Shown piece after piece: positions 53,701-63,847 of a stretch of DNA of 64,000 nt. This DNA is from Mansonella perstans (Eukaryota; Nematoda; Chromadorea; Rhabditida; Onchocercidae), in contig JBAMDO010000580.1 in assembly GCA_037074765.1 (NCBI GenBank), forward strand, positions 496,001 to 560,000, in the 5' to 3' direction. The first letter of the stretch is position 1. Each line of letters opens with the position of its first letter. The notes under the pieces were generated by a model that saw only the letters and a program-made list of their open reading frames with translations, had not been told where the DNA came from and ran no database searches. The position numbers and the translations under genes are program-made.

Positions 53701-55474
53701 GTGTCACGCACGTCCTCTTTTCATCATTTTGCTCATTAATTTATAAAGTGAAGCATTTCCATCAGTTCCTCACTGTCACACCACCTGTACTCTTGCCACC
53801 TTTTCATCGTCCATTTTTCGCCCTCTTCGATAAGCTCTCATACAGCATCACGGACTCAATTGGTTTTCGTGGATTGATATTTATAAAGCATCCATTAAAT
53901 AAGGTATGTGTATATTCTTATTGTGGTACACTTTACTAAATTATCGCTAAAGCATATTTCTATCTTTAGTAAAATTCATGTTAATTGTTAATTGATCATG
54001 AGTTTACCGCATATAATAAAATTAAACAGTAAATTATAAATGATATTTAGGGCTGAAATATCAGTGATTCAGGCCATTTGGTTCTAGCAATCATTGGTAT
54101 CGCCATGTTTTCTTTCAAATCTCTTTAACATATTTTCCGTTTGAATATTAGTACTATCAAGTTTTAAAAACTATTCTCTTATTGTAATGCATTATAACAT
54201 AAATTGTGAAAGGAATTATGAATATTTACACCATGACAAGGCATGCTTAAGCCATGACAGGCATATTAATAATGTAAAAAGCTTTGAAGTTTGGCCTGGC
54301 ATCGTCAAATAATTGAGATTTGCATCTGTACACTCGTATTTCTAGTTTCTTTAACAAGTTTAATAATTATTTATCATATGTGCCAATTTTAAACAGTCGA
54401 GATAAGATGCTGTGGTTATGACTCAAAAGTTTTCAAAATTGGTCTTTTGAGATTTTGATCTTTATTAAACCAATGGACAGCATATATTAGTGGTACTTTA
54501 AACAGTACGTTGCAGTTTGACATATCATATATTAGAAAATTCTTTTTTTTCTTCACTTTTCTTTACATGAATGAGTTTGAAAATTATTTGAAAAAACAGT
54601 GTCCTATTATACTCAAATAATTTTTTACAGTATTTAAGATGATTTCAAGTTTCAGTTTGGAGTGATTGGACATTCTCTCAAGGAAGATGAAAAGTTGAAT
54701 GCTTTAAGAATTTTGCTAAATGACAGCTCGTTCTTGAATATTACAAATACGCATTTTTTGGGAGATCTTATGCAGGTGACTTTGAAAATGTTGTGTTAAT
54801 TCTTTTCCTCAGTTTTAAAAGCAAACTAAAATAGAAATTCATAATTTTCATATTTTTAATTTTAGATCCATTTTACCACAAATATAACTTTCAATAAAAT
54901 CCCAATGGAAGAACTGGCAGAACTGTTCAATATCTCAAAGTTCAACCAACAGTTAACGCTGCAAGCTGGAAATACTCAGCTCATATTTCATTATGGCAAT
55001 AGCACGGTGTGTTGGAAATTTCCATTTCATTTGTACCATTAAAAAGCTTTCAGAATTCATTTAAACTGCCTACTGTCTAATTCTTATGCGTAAACATCTT
55101 GAAAACAGATTTCAAAAATTTAAAAAGTTTGCTCTGTTTTTTGAGTACCATTTGGGTTCCCTAAAATATACGGATTTTGCATATCGGTTTTGAAATATCA
55201 GTAAAGGATTTATAACTCTGTATTTTTGTAGGAAATAATCAGATCTGAATTAGTTCGTCAGCAAACTCTTGAAATTGGTAAAATAATTTGGAAAGATGAA
55301 GTAGAACGTGTTCGTAATGGTGCCATTACTCGGCATTCATGGACCGAATCCGAATTGTCGCAGTTGAACTCAAAGGGACTTGTAAATGATTATGAGCTTA
55401 GATTCCATCCAGGTGAATCGGTACCTATTCTTGCGAACACCTATTTATGGACATTTCAAAGGGTTGCTGTCTAA
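26711..55474 (+). CDS. Teneurin (TEN-1), type II transmembrane adhesion and guidance receptor; start codon not identified
   Basis: Teneurins are large single-pass type II membrane proteins that act in axon guidance, synapse partner choice, and in C. elegans in gonad and basement-membrane integrity. I could thread 45 exons with a continuous frame and matched splice phases, summing to 8,286 bases, or about 2,761 residues plus TAA. That is the usual length of the family. Order: cytoplasmic domain of at least 335 residues; one membrane helix; beta-sandwich linker; eight EGF repeats; a DNDNDGLVDCEDSECC cysteine segment; transthyretin-like and FN-plug-like region; NHL beta-propeller; YD-repeat shell with an RHS-type plug; and the C-terminal antibiotic-binding/Tox-GHH-like domain. 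The 5' exon is missing: exon 26711-26906 begins in phase 0 after a TTTTTCTCAG acceptor. The only upstream in-frame ATGs are in the intron side of that acceptor. Alternative promoters are known for C. elegans ten-1 and could apply here. Confidence 0.97.
26907..29593 (+). other. ten-1 intron 1 (2.7 kb)
   Basis: Opens with GTAAGT and closes with GATTTCAG. No nested gene is supported on either strand. Open frames of 60-107 codons are AT-driven and lack domain signatures. Confidence 0.6.
30272..34672 (+). other. ten-1 intron 3 (4.4 kb)
   Basis: Donor GTTTGT and acceptor CTCTTTAG, joining phase 1 to phase 1. I see no nested gene, RNA gene or mobile element in it. An internal promoter for a shorter isoform could reside here, since the next exon contains an in-frame ATG at 34684. 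Confidence 0.55.
37091..38868 (+). other. ten-1 intron 7 (1.8 kb)
   Basis: Donor GTTAGT, acceptor CATTGCAG. No coding content is supported. It holds a short tRNA-like A-box motif near 37452, described under findings. Confidence 0.6.
38869..40507 (+). other. ten-1 transmembrane exon and juxtamembrane linker (exons 8-11)
   Basis: Exons: 38869-39113, 39486-39687, 39901-40090, 40430-40507. Exon 8 carries a basic stretch (MDKKRLK) just before the helix RTVAIFLLLSLAFSCFTIFL, at about residues 336-356 of the visible protein. Positive charge on the N-terminal side fits type II topology with the N terminus inside. There is no signal peptide. The following exons encode the extracellular linker (for example LPPGVIVYSYFSVQ, LPRTAILTHYLLSGRWHIGLFND). 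Confidence 0.92.
40910..42984 (+). other. ten-1 EGF repeats 1-8 (exons 12-16)
   Basis: Exons: 40910-41063, 41618-41814, 42095-42350, 42495-42677, 42838-42984. Eight EGF modules can be read, e.g. CTGHGQCKDGRCYCFPGYSG (EGF1). EGF1, 3, 4, 6, 7 and 8 have six cysteines. EGF2 (CPVLCSGNGIFSGGQCIC) has five, with phenylalanine where the third cysteine should be. EGF5 also has five. Free cysteines in EGF2 and EGF5 are the established basis of covalent teneurin dimers. EGF5 is unusual in having 19 residues between its first two cysteines. Confidence 0.95.
43070..46152 (+). other. ten-1 cysteine segment, TTR-like and FN-plug-like region (exons 17-23)
   Basis: Exons: 43070-43206, 43296-43363, 43605-43878, 44841-45020, 45382-45631, 45729-45872, 46014-46152. 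Landmarks are DNDNDGLVDCEDSECC, the carboxypeptidase-regulatory/transthyretin-like block VIRGRVLAEDGSPLTGVRI with FDLVVNGGKTVTLQF, LTYTYSWERTNVY, and LEKGDGTKVFF. The last exon uses an acceptor (TAATCAG, ending 46013) seven bases past a stronger TTTCAG; only the downstream one keeps the frame. Confidence 0.9.
46344..48444 (+). other. ten-1 NHL beta-propeller exons 24-29
   Basis: Exons: 46344-46469, 46660-46950, 47101-47203, 47379-47633, 47857-48039, 48257-48444. NHL-type blades are seen in PDALCVGSDGSLYIGDYNLI, FPKGIAFDESGNLYIADS, RSIAVAPDSTMYVVET and SAVAVDSNGVVYIADK. The propeller is the part of teneurins that supports homophilic contact and is a target of alternative splicing in vertebrates. 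It is followed by KEIYIFNKVGLHVST and the change to YD repeats. Confidence 0.93.
48552..53292 (+). other. ten-1 YD-repeat shell and RHS-type plug (exons 30-41)
   Basis: Exons: 48552-48712, 48830-49069, 49408-49682, 50102-50403, 50513-50879, 51026-51075, 51282-51371, 51552-51750, 51905-52090, 52164-52286, 52367-52596, 52874-53292. YD-type units include CFEYDEFGRAKALLNPAG, FTIEYDCDSKRDT, FEYDQLNRITFVS, FLYEYDDFFRL and VEYGYDDRSRIIWRR. The RHS-associated core end is seen as DPLTGIVILGPEARPYDTF with VGRF. The shell is homologous to bacterial Tc-toxin and RHS shells. The acceptor before 51282 (GAAGTTAG) is weak and was chosen by phase, so that boundary is the least certain. Confidence 0.9.
53575..55474 (+). 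other. ten-1 C-terminal domain (ABD/Tox-GHH-like, TCAP region), exons 42-45
   Basis: Exons: 53575-53903, 54656-54775, 54866-55006, 55232-55474 with TAA. RQQTLEIGKIIWKDEVERVR and RHSWTESELSQLNSKG align with the vertebrate ARQRALGTAWAKEQ...WTEGEKQQLLSTG segment, so this is the TCAP-bearing C terminus. The vertebrate basic cleavage motif upstream of TCAP and the C-terminal GKR amidation signal are not present; the chain ends FQRVAV. The GHH nuclease-like motif that names the bacterial relatives is not evident, and nuclease activity should not be assumed. Confidence 0.88.
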
Positions 55475-58400
55475 ATTTGATATATTTCTTTTTACCAAAC
55501 TTTTGAGGATTTTTCTCATTTGGGACTTTTCCTTTTATTTGATCCTATTAGAATTAACTAAGTTTAATAGAAATTTTTCATTAAATTTAATTAAAAATAC
55601 GAAATTAAAGAGAAGAAAACGTTGTATTTCTGTTCATTTGATGACATTATTTTGCTTGTAATTTTACCGCATTCTGCCTTATAGATAATTTTATAATTAT
55701 CTTTGTAAGTATTTTCTTGATTCCTTAAATAATGAAAAGAATTTTGCTTGGATTTTACAAATGACCACAACTCCCAAAACTCCTAGGACTGCATTCTTTC
55801 AACCTTTCTAGAAACATTTAGGCTTTCAAATTTGTTATTCTCATGATTTCTTTTTGTTCATTGTCTCTGTTTGTAACCACTGTACATTGCATATTATCTT
55901 TGATTAAAGTCTGTTTGCAGTCAGAAGTCTTGAGAGATTCTTTCTCCTTCCTTCTGTTAACTGCTGTTGTTTTGTGATTATCATATTTCTGCAACTTGTC
56001 AAAATTAGTTGTTTCATTGTTTCAATTATTCCGTTGATACAGCTGCCTTCATATTGTTTGTTAAAGAATTATTTTCAAGTCTTATTATTTGTTGTAAGAA
56101 GAACTAGCTTTTACTTTCAACAAAATAACGGCGTTTGAAAATAAAAAATTTTGCAAACTCATCGAACCTAGCAAAAAAAATGGAAGTATTCGGCTTGGTT
56201 GAAATGAATTGAAATTTTAATACCTACAAGTATTAACATAAAGAAAAGTAGGTAATATCATAATGTAGGCTAATGCAGCAAACAAATAATACACCATGTA
56301 TGGATGTTTCCATTATATACTCTGAAGTAAATTGTAGAGGCTGTGACAATCTCTTTGCCAGATAGGCGTAGAACAAGAGGAACATATCAGGAAAACATTG
56401 ATGGCCATCCTTTGATACTTTCGAACAATGGTTAAAAGAGCTTATCACACTATCTTTGTATGTTACCTCACAATTTCTTCGTTAGAAGATAATTACATGA
56501 ATAACAAACTTTTAGGAAGAAAATTTCCTTACACTTAATAGTTCTAGTTTATTCCGAAGATTTTGATAAAATCCAACAAATTAAGACAAATGGAACCAGA
56601 TAACATTTCAAAGTTGAGAATACGTAAATTTGCTGATAGAAATGTACGGTCGTAACAATATACTTCATGCAGAAATATTTTCTCGATTCTGAAAAGAAAA
56701 TGTGTTTTTCAACTGAAATCTTTTTTCTCTTTTTAATTAACTCAAGAATCAAAAGACTTTACTGGACAGGTATCGGTTTTACCAGTGTATAGTCAAATTT
56801 ACCCTTAATATTTTTAGAGAATTTAAATTTCAAATTTCGAAATCTTAAATTTTAAGTCTCGGAATTTCATAATTTAAAATATACTTATGTCTGTTGCGTT
56901 CACTCGCAGAGTTTTGAGGTATGAAAAGTTTTCTTCAACCATTTGTGTTTGTTTCCCGAAAAAGCTGACTGAATGAATCAAGAAAGAAGATTAAAAACGG
57001 GAAGTACTACGAAATGGAATTGATGTCGCACAACAGAAGTGCCCATAAATGTCCATGCTTCTCGAATATAACTTTCCATCCGCGTTTCGCCGAAACCCAA
57101 CGGATAACCAGAAAAATATATCAGAATCTGAAGTAAAAAACTTTCCTTTTTGAAAACTAGAAGTCAATTATTTGAACCGTATGTCTTTCCACACAACTGA
57201 ATGATTTTGTGATCATTTCTATCCATTCACTACCTTCTGCAGCGCAGGTATCCGACAAACCTTCCAATGATCTGAAACGGAGCGGAAAGAAGTAGCAATC
57301 AGGTTCTGCGATTGATCAACAAAAAAATTTGTTTCGGGATAATAACTTTTCAAGGACTGAGAAAGGATTAATTTAACTTCAACATACGAACGCGCCATAC
57401 TTATGCGTAATTATCGATTAATTGCAACTTTAACGTCCGAGAGCGTAATTACCGATCTTTTTATTCTCCCTCTCTCTACACCTTAAGTGTTAAGTAATAA
57501 ACTTTTCATTTAATGCAGTGAACCATGGTACACTTACGAACTAGTTCAGAACTTTCCGATGTAAAATTTAAAATTGTGACCATATGGTCAAACTATTTAC
57601 TTGTGAGCATAGATGTCCAATTTCCTGCAATTTAGGTTTTCGATCTACAAACGATTTTTTTCACTGCTGATTTTTTCTCTTGGATAAATCCTTGTTACTA
57701 TAATCGGTTAAGCTCCCATTAATAAAGTTAAGCAAGTAACGTAATGAAAAACAGATCTACAGTTAGTCCCATATAAAAATGAATAAATCTCTACTAGCTC
57801 AGTAAAATTAAGAGTAATAATTACAATTAAATCTATCTAAAACTGTTGTTTCAACTCATAAATAAAGAAGAGGAAAATTTTGACAAAATAAATAATTTTA
57901 GACGTCTGGTCAAAAGAGTTTTTTTTGAGCGAATTTATATTTTAAGAAAAAAGTAGATAGAAAGATATAATTCTTTTAATTTAGAAGACTGTTTGCAAAT
58001 AATTATATATCAGTGGACGACAAGAGGAAAGCCTTCATGTGGTGAGGGGTCTCGCAAATTTTCCAATTTTTCAAAAAAACAAATTTATTTTAGCTTGAAA
58101 AAAAAAAAAAAAACTTCCGCATTTTGATAGAGAATGTAAAGAATTGCCCGTTACTAGCCATATATTTCATTCCAAAAATTGAAAAATACAATTAGCCGAA
58201 AATAAAATCGACAATTCATTGGAAAAATTTAATTTCTTTTCAAATTCCATCTCTTGAGAACTTACTATTTTGATATTACAATTCAACTTTGACATGTATT
58301 TTATTTGCTTTCACAGCTAAAGCCCGTTATTTAAGATGTTGTTTCGACAAAATAAATTCATCCATCGATTCCGCTACATTACTTAATCTCACATTAATTT

Positions 58401-59124
58401 ACATCACTTATTTTGTGCAAAAAATAATCGTTGATAAAATCTTCATAATAATCTTTGATTCAAAAGTCAAAAATCAAAAAATTGGAAAATCTCTGAAGCA
58501 ACAAGAAAAATATTCTTTACAAATAAAGCACAGCGTGAAGATTTCTTGAATGACTAAATAAAAAGGAAAAAACTAAAATCGTTCAAGACTTTCAAAATTA
58601 ATCTTAGATAAAGTCTTTCTTATTCCCTCATAAAATAGCATGATTTCTTAAACTAAAACTTAAACTCTTCTACTCGATAAGATTCAAGCGCAGGAAACTC
58701 GAACACTTGGGCTTCTTACCATGTCACTAAAATAATTGACAGCAAGTGGGATGCGAGCATAACCATCCTCATGCCTAGCATTACTTTGGAAAGCTTTTTT
58801 AAATTGTCTATCATTGTGCGCTTTTTCGTAAACACTGACAGTGTAATATGAAAGAAAAATTATGCGACAAAAAGTTGAAATAATAAAGAATGTTTGTAAA
58901 TGAAACTCGAGATGTTTTACTTGGAAATGATTGATAGAAATAAATTTCAACTTATCGACAATGCTCAATGCAAATGTTAGTTGAATAGAATAAGATCTTT
59001 GTTACTTTCCATCTCTTACAACAAGAAGTAAAGTATTTCTTCATTTCAGTTTTTAAATATATATTTACATAGGAGCATTTGATCATATCACTTGGGAAAA
59101 GGATAGCTTTTCCTACTTTCCTTG
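55475..59124. other. Intergenic region between convergent ten-1 and MED11
   Basis: 3.6 kb with both 3' UTRs and otherwise AT-rich unique-looking sequence. It includes an A16 run at 58098-58113. The open frames of 67-107 codons here have no recognisable domains, start context or splice partners. Confidence 0.55.
58098..58113 (+). repeat. A16 homopolymer
   Basis: Uninterrupted run of 16 A residues. I see no target-site duplication or element body beside it, so it is recorded only as low-complexity sequence. Confidence 0.75.
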
Positions 59125-60134
59125 TCATATCGTCGTTGCAACATCTGTCATAGCAGGTAGATAAATGTGTTGTATAGCTGATAAACGGTCCTTTAAAGAA
59201 GTTAATGTCTGCTCTGCAAGTGCTATATTCTGCTGACTGGCAAAAGTTGAACCTTGATGGGCAGTACCAACACAAACATGACTTAAATACTGCATTTGAG
59301 CATTCAGATCACTTTCGATCGAATTGAGACATTTCTTAAATGCCGACGATGCTTCCTCCATCTTAGATTTGCTGATCTGAAATAATAATGAAATATAATA
59401 AAGTAAAAAGCGTCAAAACATCTGTTCGTAGTTCAAAAGGAAAGAAGCCAAAGGGTAAGTGTAAATCTCATAAAATTTAACGTTCCACCTTTTAAAAGTC
59501 TCATTTTCTGGGGTGATTTCTTCAATTCTTACAATACGTTAGCATGTAAAAAATATAACATGAAGCCAAATATGTCGAAGTAATTGTCTCTCAACATCGT
59601 TAGTGGTTTAAAAAAAAAAAAACTTACATCAATAATAACAGGTGTCTTTTTCTCTAGCATTTACAATACTAACATCAATTCAATGCTTTTCAATAACGTC
59701 AAAAAAAATGTCAAAAAACTGACATGCAAGAATAATTGATAAATAACAATGTTCTTCACACTTAAAGCGCAATACTTTTGCACATTTCAATTTCATTAAG
59801 CAATAAAACTTTTAAACAAATAATAAAAGTATCAGCTAAGGAATTAAATCATTAAATGGCGGTTTCATTCATATCGTTTCAAAAGATTCCAGTAAACTAT
59901 GAAGGAAGAACTAAGGGAAATTTAGGCTTCATTTTTGCATTTCAATAAGGTATGAAGTAAAATTTTCCTAAAAGTATAATATACATAAACAATACTTGCC
60001 TGTTTCTCCTTACTCAATTCATTGATACATGTTTGCGCATATTTGATCAATTCAGCTATTTTTTGTTCAACATCACCGATAGCTTTAAGTCTCCAAGCTA
60101 GCTCTGAACCAGATGAAGTACTTGGATTTGACAT
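59125..60134 (-). CDS. Mediator of RNA polymerase II transcription subunit 11 (MED11/MDT-11)
   Basis: MED11 pairs with MED22 in the Mediator head and helps recruit TFIIH and Pol II. Two exons: 60134-60000 (45 codons from the ATG) and 59376-59125 (83 codons plus TGA), giving 128 residues against about 117 in human. The first helix WRLKAIGDVEQKIAELIKYA and the INELSKEKQ signature match the family's LEDIEREI...VILELSKEK. Exon 2 gives FKKCLNSIESDLNAQMQYLS, aligning with human QHVEAELSAQIRYL, then GTAHQGSTFAS with human GQPHEGSSYSS. Only a GC donor (CAG|GCAAGT) at the end of exon 1 keeps the frame; the nearby GT gives an immediate stop. A TTTTTTAG just upstream of the ATG may be a spliced-leader acceptor. 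It is head-to-head with MRPS26. Confidence 0.92.
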
Positions 60135-61165
60135 ATAAGCAATACTAAAAAATATCATTTTAATTCAACTGTACAGTTCACATCCATAAATACATATGCT
60201 TGCTTAAGTAATCTGTTCACTTTAAAAGGCTTGAACTGATGCTTTTTAAAAAGAAAAGTAATGGAAAAATTCTAAAAGCATATAGCTGAGAAAAATCATT
60301 TTCTAAAAATTTAAAAATTATTTTTAAAATATCTAAAAAAAATTATTTTTTTCCTATACAGCTATGAAGCATAATGGTTCAGTGCCGCTTATGGTTTTCT
60401 CCTAATGATGATTTTCTTCGAATGTAACTGCCAAAAAATATTTGAGAGCAATAATGAATCCGTTCCAATACCGTGCATGTTAATAGCACACTAGGTATAC
60501 TAAATTTCCAATTCTAGTCCTGACCAACTGACCAACTTACTGGACAAGTACCAACCACTTTGCCAGGTCATCATCTGCTTTGGGTTCAGGAACGAGTTAC
60601 AAATAAGCAAGATGTTACATTAATGCTTTGTGGTGGGGTTTGATTTAAATCCGATCGGGAATCATTGAGCATTCTGTAGCCTGAAATATCATCTGAACGT
60701 GCTATACTGCATTTCTTATATTACCAGGAACAGGTTTCTGTGTTGCACGTTCATACTTAGATGACACATCTTTGATTGCAAGAGATTTTTTGGTAATTAA
60801 TTAATTTAACTTCTATTTCTCTCCATATATCAACCATTAGAATCTATTGAGAATTCAATTTCAGGTGAAAATATCGAAATGGCGGAATTGAAGTTTGAAA
60901 AATATTACACTGAACGTTAAGTTGGATATCGCTTGGTTAACCGCTTTAAGCCTATGGCACATTTGATATTCCAGTCGTCATATTTTAATTCTCAACGGTG
61001 ATTTTTGATTTTCATTTCCCTTTAAAATTATTTAATTTAATTTAAATCATTTTGTTATATTGCACATCACAGATACTCTCTTCATCTCTCCTGCTCTTTT
61101 TCCTTTCCTCTCATATCTGTATTGATATTTTTATCAGTGTTGAAGTGAATTTTGCGAAATTTTCA
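60135..61165. promoter_or_regulatory. Shared 1.0 kb upstream region of MED11 (minus) and MRPS26 (plus)
   Basis: Two housekeeping genes are transcribed outward from this interval, so it should contain both promoters. The part from about 60361 to 60720 is noticeably less AT-rich than its surroundings and contains a short CTGACCAA direct repeat near 60530. No specific factor site is claimed. Confidence 0.45.
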
Positions 61166-61179
61166 GTATTTCTTCATTT

Positions 61180-62463
61180 ATGTATCCACTAAAAACCGCA
61201 CGATCAAAGAGTGTAGATTGGCAAAGCTGTCGTTCAATAAGTAGGAAGATTCCACCACCTGGAAAGCCACCAATTTGCCCACCTGCCAAAAGAGTACAAC
61301 ATTTTGTTATCATTTGCTTACACAAAGTAGAAATTTGAGATTTGTTATTTCTAACTTTTATTTAATTCGTTGACTTATTGGTTTATTGGTAATTTTAAGT
61401 TAGAAAATCTATTTAAATATGTTATTACGTAGTCTCTCATCTGTTCTTTGCGGTATTTATGCTTATTAAGCAGATATATTGAAGGTATTGTACCATGTTG
61501 TGCATCACCGTTGGATGAGACCAGATACTGTCAGAGAGTTACTATGGCGTCGACATGTTTATAACAATGCTATGGTATCATTGCGTAAATTGTTCAAAGA
61601 AGAATCTGCAAAAAACAAATATGAAGGTGCAATTTTGTACAGTATCTCGCTGGATGATATATTTTGCTTGAAACTCCAGCTGATGAAAAAGCGTTTTCTA
61701 TTTTTAATTAGAACTTTGCAAAAATATTTATTTTAAGATATGATAGCTGAGGAAACACTGGAAGAAAACAAAGAATTCGAGCATTTATTATCAATAAATG
61801 AAGAGAGGAACCGAAAAACAGCAGAGTTTGTTACATTTATTATTTCTTTTATTCCACATTTAATCCCGATTGCATTTGTTTTCACATTATATATTAGTTT
61901 CTTTTAATTGTTAAATTTTCTTAAATGAGAATTCAGGAAAAGGAATGAACGTGAGAAGAAAGAACTAAAGAAAATGGAGTACGAGTATTTAAAAAGCATT
62001 GAAAAAGAATTGGAAAAAAGGGAAACAAATGTTAAACAAAGGATGAAAGAAGTACTTCAGATGGTAATTGTTTTTTATGCTAGTTCGTTAGATCATTACA
62101 GTTGTTCCATTTTTTCTCATAGTCGGTTTCTTTTTTTTTGCTTAAAATTTTTCTTTTATATACTTTTGTTTATATCAGGTTGAACGGAGCAAACATTTCA
62201 TAACTGACGATACTTTGGATGAAAAACTGGCTGAAGCTTTGGATAATCCGCTCGTTTATGATTACGCGATAGATTTGCAAGGTAACAAGTATTATATCCC
62301 AGTGCCCGAAAAATATATCAAAGGCACGCCTCCTCGGCAAAAAGGACGCATGTACGATGTTACTTTGGGTACCGAGCATTATAGTAAACTGGTGCCGTTC
62401 TCTGCCGATCCAAATACGAGTGCGCAAAAACAAGATTTAAAGCAGAAGCAGCAGCAAACCTAA
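61180..62463 (+). CDS. Small ribosomal subunit protein mS26, mitochondrial (MRPS26)
   Basis: mS26 is a metazoan-specific component of the small mitochondrial ribosomal subunit. Five exons: 61180-61293, 61485-61626, 61738-61825, 61937-62063, 62179-62463, with phases 0-1-2-0 at the four junctions, giving 251 residues. The N terminus is basic (KTARSKSVDW) and leads into PPPGKPPICPPAKR. A long charged helix with coiled-coil character follows (e.g. EREKKELKKMEYEYLKSIEK). The diagnostic block is RSKHFITDDTLDEKLAEALD, which matches human [20 protein letters not shown]. A nematode C-terminal extension follows (KYYIPVPEKYIKG...), ending Gln-rich. The GAAG|GTATTG acceptor of exon 2 was preferred over the upstream AAGCAG because only it keeps phase. 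AAATTTTCAG at 61156-61165, 14 bases before the ATG, may be a spliced-leader site. Confidence 0.88.
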
Positions 62464-63638
62464 AATATCTGTATAATTATATGCTTGATATGCAATTTGC
62501 TCATTTTAATTAAAAGTGTTTATTAAGATTTTTCATATTAAGAGTTCAGAATTCAGTTCTAGCAAATTTTTTGCTGTTTGACTAGTTTGGTCTAACTTCT
62601 GATAGAATTTTTAGATGTTCAAGATAATTATGAAGCAGTTAAAAATATAGTTTAAAAACTGAAATCATAAGAAATAAATTTGGCCATTTACCCACGATAT
62701 TATACATGAGCAATTGGTTAGAACTTTATCACTGTAATATTCTGCATCTGTTTAAATACACTACGCAATCTCTGAAGTACAACCATCATCTTAATTATTT
62801 AAGGTCTCTTAACTCTTTGCAGGAAGCTTTTACATATCCCCATTTAACATCCATTATGTTTCTCATTGTTTTATTTTTTATTACATTTTAGCTGTAAAAT
62901 ATTTTTAATGGTAGCTTTTGACAATTTGATTATGTGGATGTTTAGAAATCGTATATTTCATGAATTGTTTACCTATTTATATTCTCTTGCGACTGTTGTC
63001 ACGAAATGAATAAACAACTGAAAGATTTAAATTCAGTTCAGTTTTGAAGTTCGGTTATTACGTTTCTTATCTTCTTATATTGGTGTCAAAATATAAAACT
63101 TTAGATTTTGCTTTCCAAAATATACTTAAACTATTGAGCAATTTTATTGATAACCTTTTGCCGAAAAAAAAAGATGGATTTGTTATGAACTGAATTGTGC
63201 TTATTCAGATATTCAATACTCTACGGTTAACATTTCTGTGCATAGTGCTTTTTCGTTTCCTATCCGAATTGATAATTTAATCAACTGAAATAGTATATAA
63301 TAGTCAGGTATAAATTTTTACAATGCATATTTTTCGAACATTCGTTAGAAGTTATTTTCAGTAAAAATGAATCAGTGCATAGATAAGTAAGCTTGAAACA
63401 GTGTTTACATTTACTCGATTTGATACAAAATCATATCTTTATCTTTTTGGTTATCGAAGTTATTGTATGAATTAAATTAACTCATAAATTGTATCATTAA
63501 AACAATGTCTCAGTTCCTTTTTTTTTTGAAATATTTATTAGTCTTCTCCAAGCATATATGGTTATTTGTAGATAAATTTCGAATTTGATTTCAGAAAATC
63601 CTAAAATAGTCGTTATATTTTTAAAAAATTACTTTTTA
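62464..63638. other. Intergenic region, MRPS26 3' UTR and WIP 5' region
   Basis: Tandem spacing of 1.2 kb between two plus-strand genes. ATTAAA at 62509-62514 and AATAAA at 62673-62678 are possible poly(A) signals for MRPS26. Otherwise the DNA is AT-rich with nothing recognised; the spacing is too long for a typical nematode operon. Confidence 0.5.
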
Positions 63639-63645
63639 GAAAGAG

Positions 63646-63847
63646 ATGCCGGTACCTCCACCACCTCCACCACCTCCACCACCACCTCCATTACAACCTT
63701 CGTCAAATATCAGGTCAGGCATCACCGCATTGCAGTCTAATACTAATGATCGATCCAAACTACTCAGTGAAATTCAAACCGGTATGAAATTGCGGAAAAC
63801 TGTAACCAATGATAGATCAGCGCCGGTGATCGGAGGAAGGATTGCAA
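63646..63847 (+). CDS. WASP-interacting protein (WIP/verprolin family, WIP-1), first coding exon only
   Basis: WIP binds and stabilises WASP/N-WASP and binds actin, linking Arp2/3-driven actin assembly to membranes. The exon encodes about 67 residues. It starts MPVPPPPPPPPPPPP, the family's usual N-terminal polyproline profilin site. The WH2 actin-binding motif follows: RSKLLSEIQTGMKLRKTVTN then DRSAPVI. Human WIPF1 has NALLSDISKGKKLKKTVTND followed by RSAPIL at the same place. The LRKTV core that contacts actin is intact. The exon ends ATTGCAA|GTAAGT in phase 1 and the rest of the gene, including the WASP-binding C terminus, lies beyond the window. A CTTTTTAG ends at 63639, just before AAAGAGATG, and fits either an upstream intron or spliced-leader addition. 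Confidence 0.93.

Noticed and set aside
48552..55474. Possibility that the YD/RHS block is a bacterial toxin gene acquired by horizontal transfer
   Set aside because: The block is split by many introns, in frame with EGF and NHL exons, and follows the standard animal teneurin order; the bacterial relationship is ancient family history.
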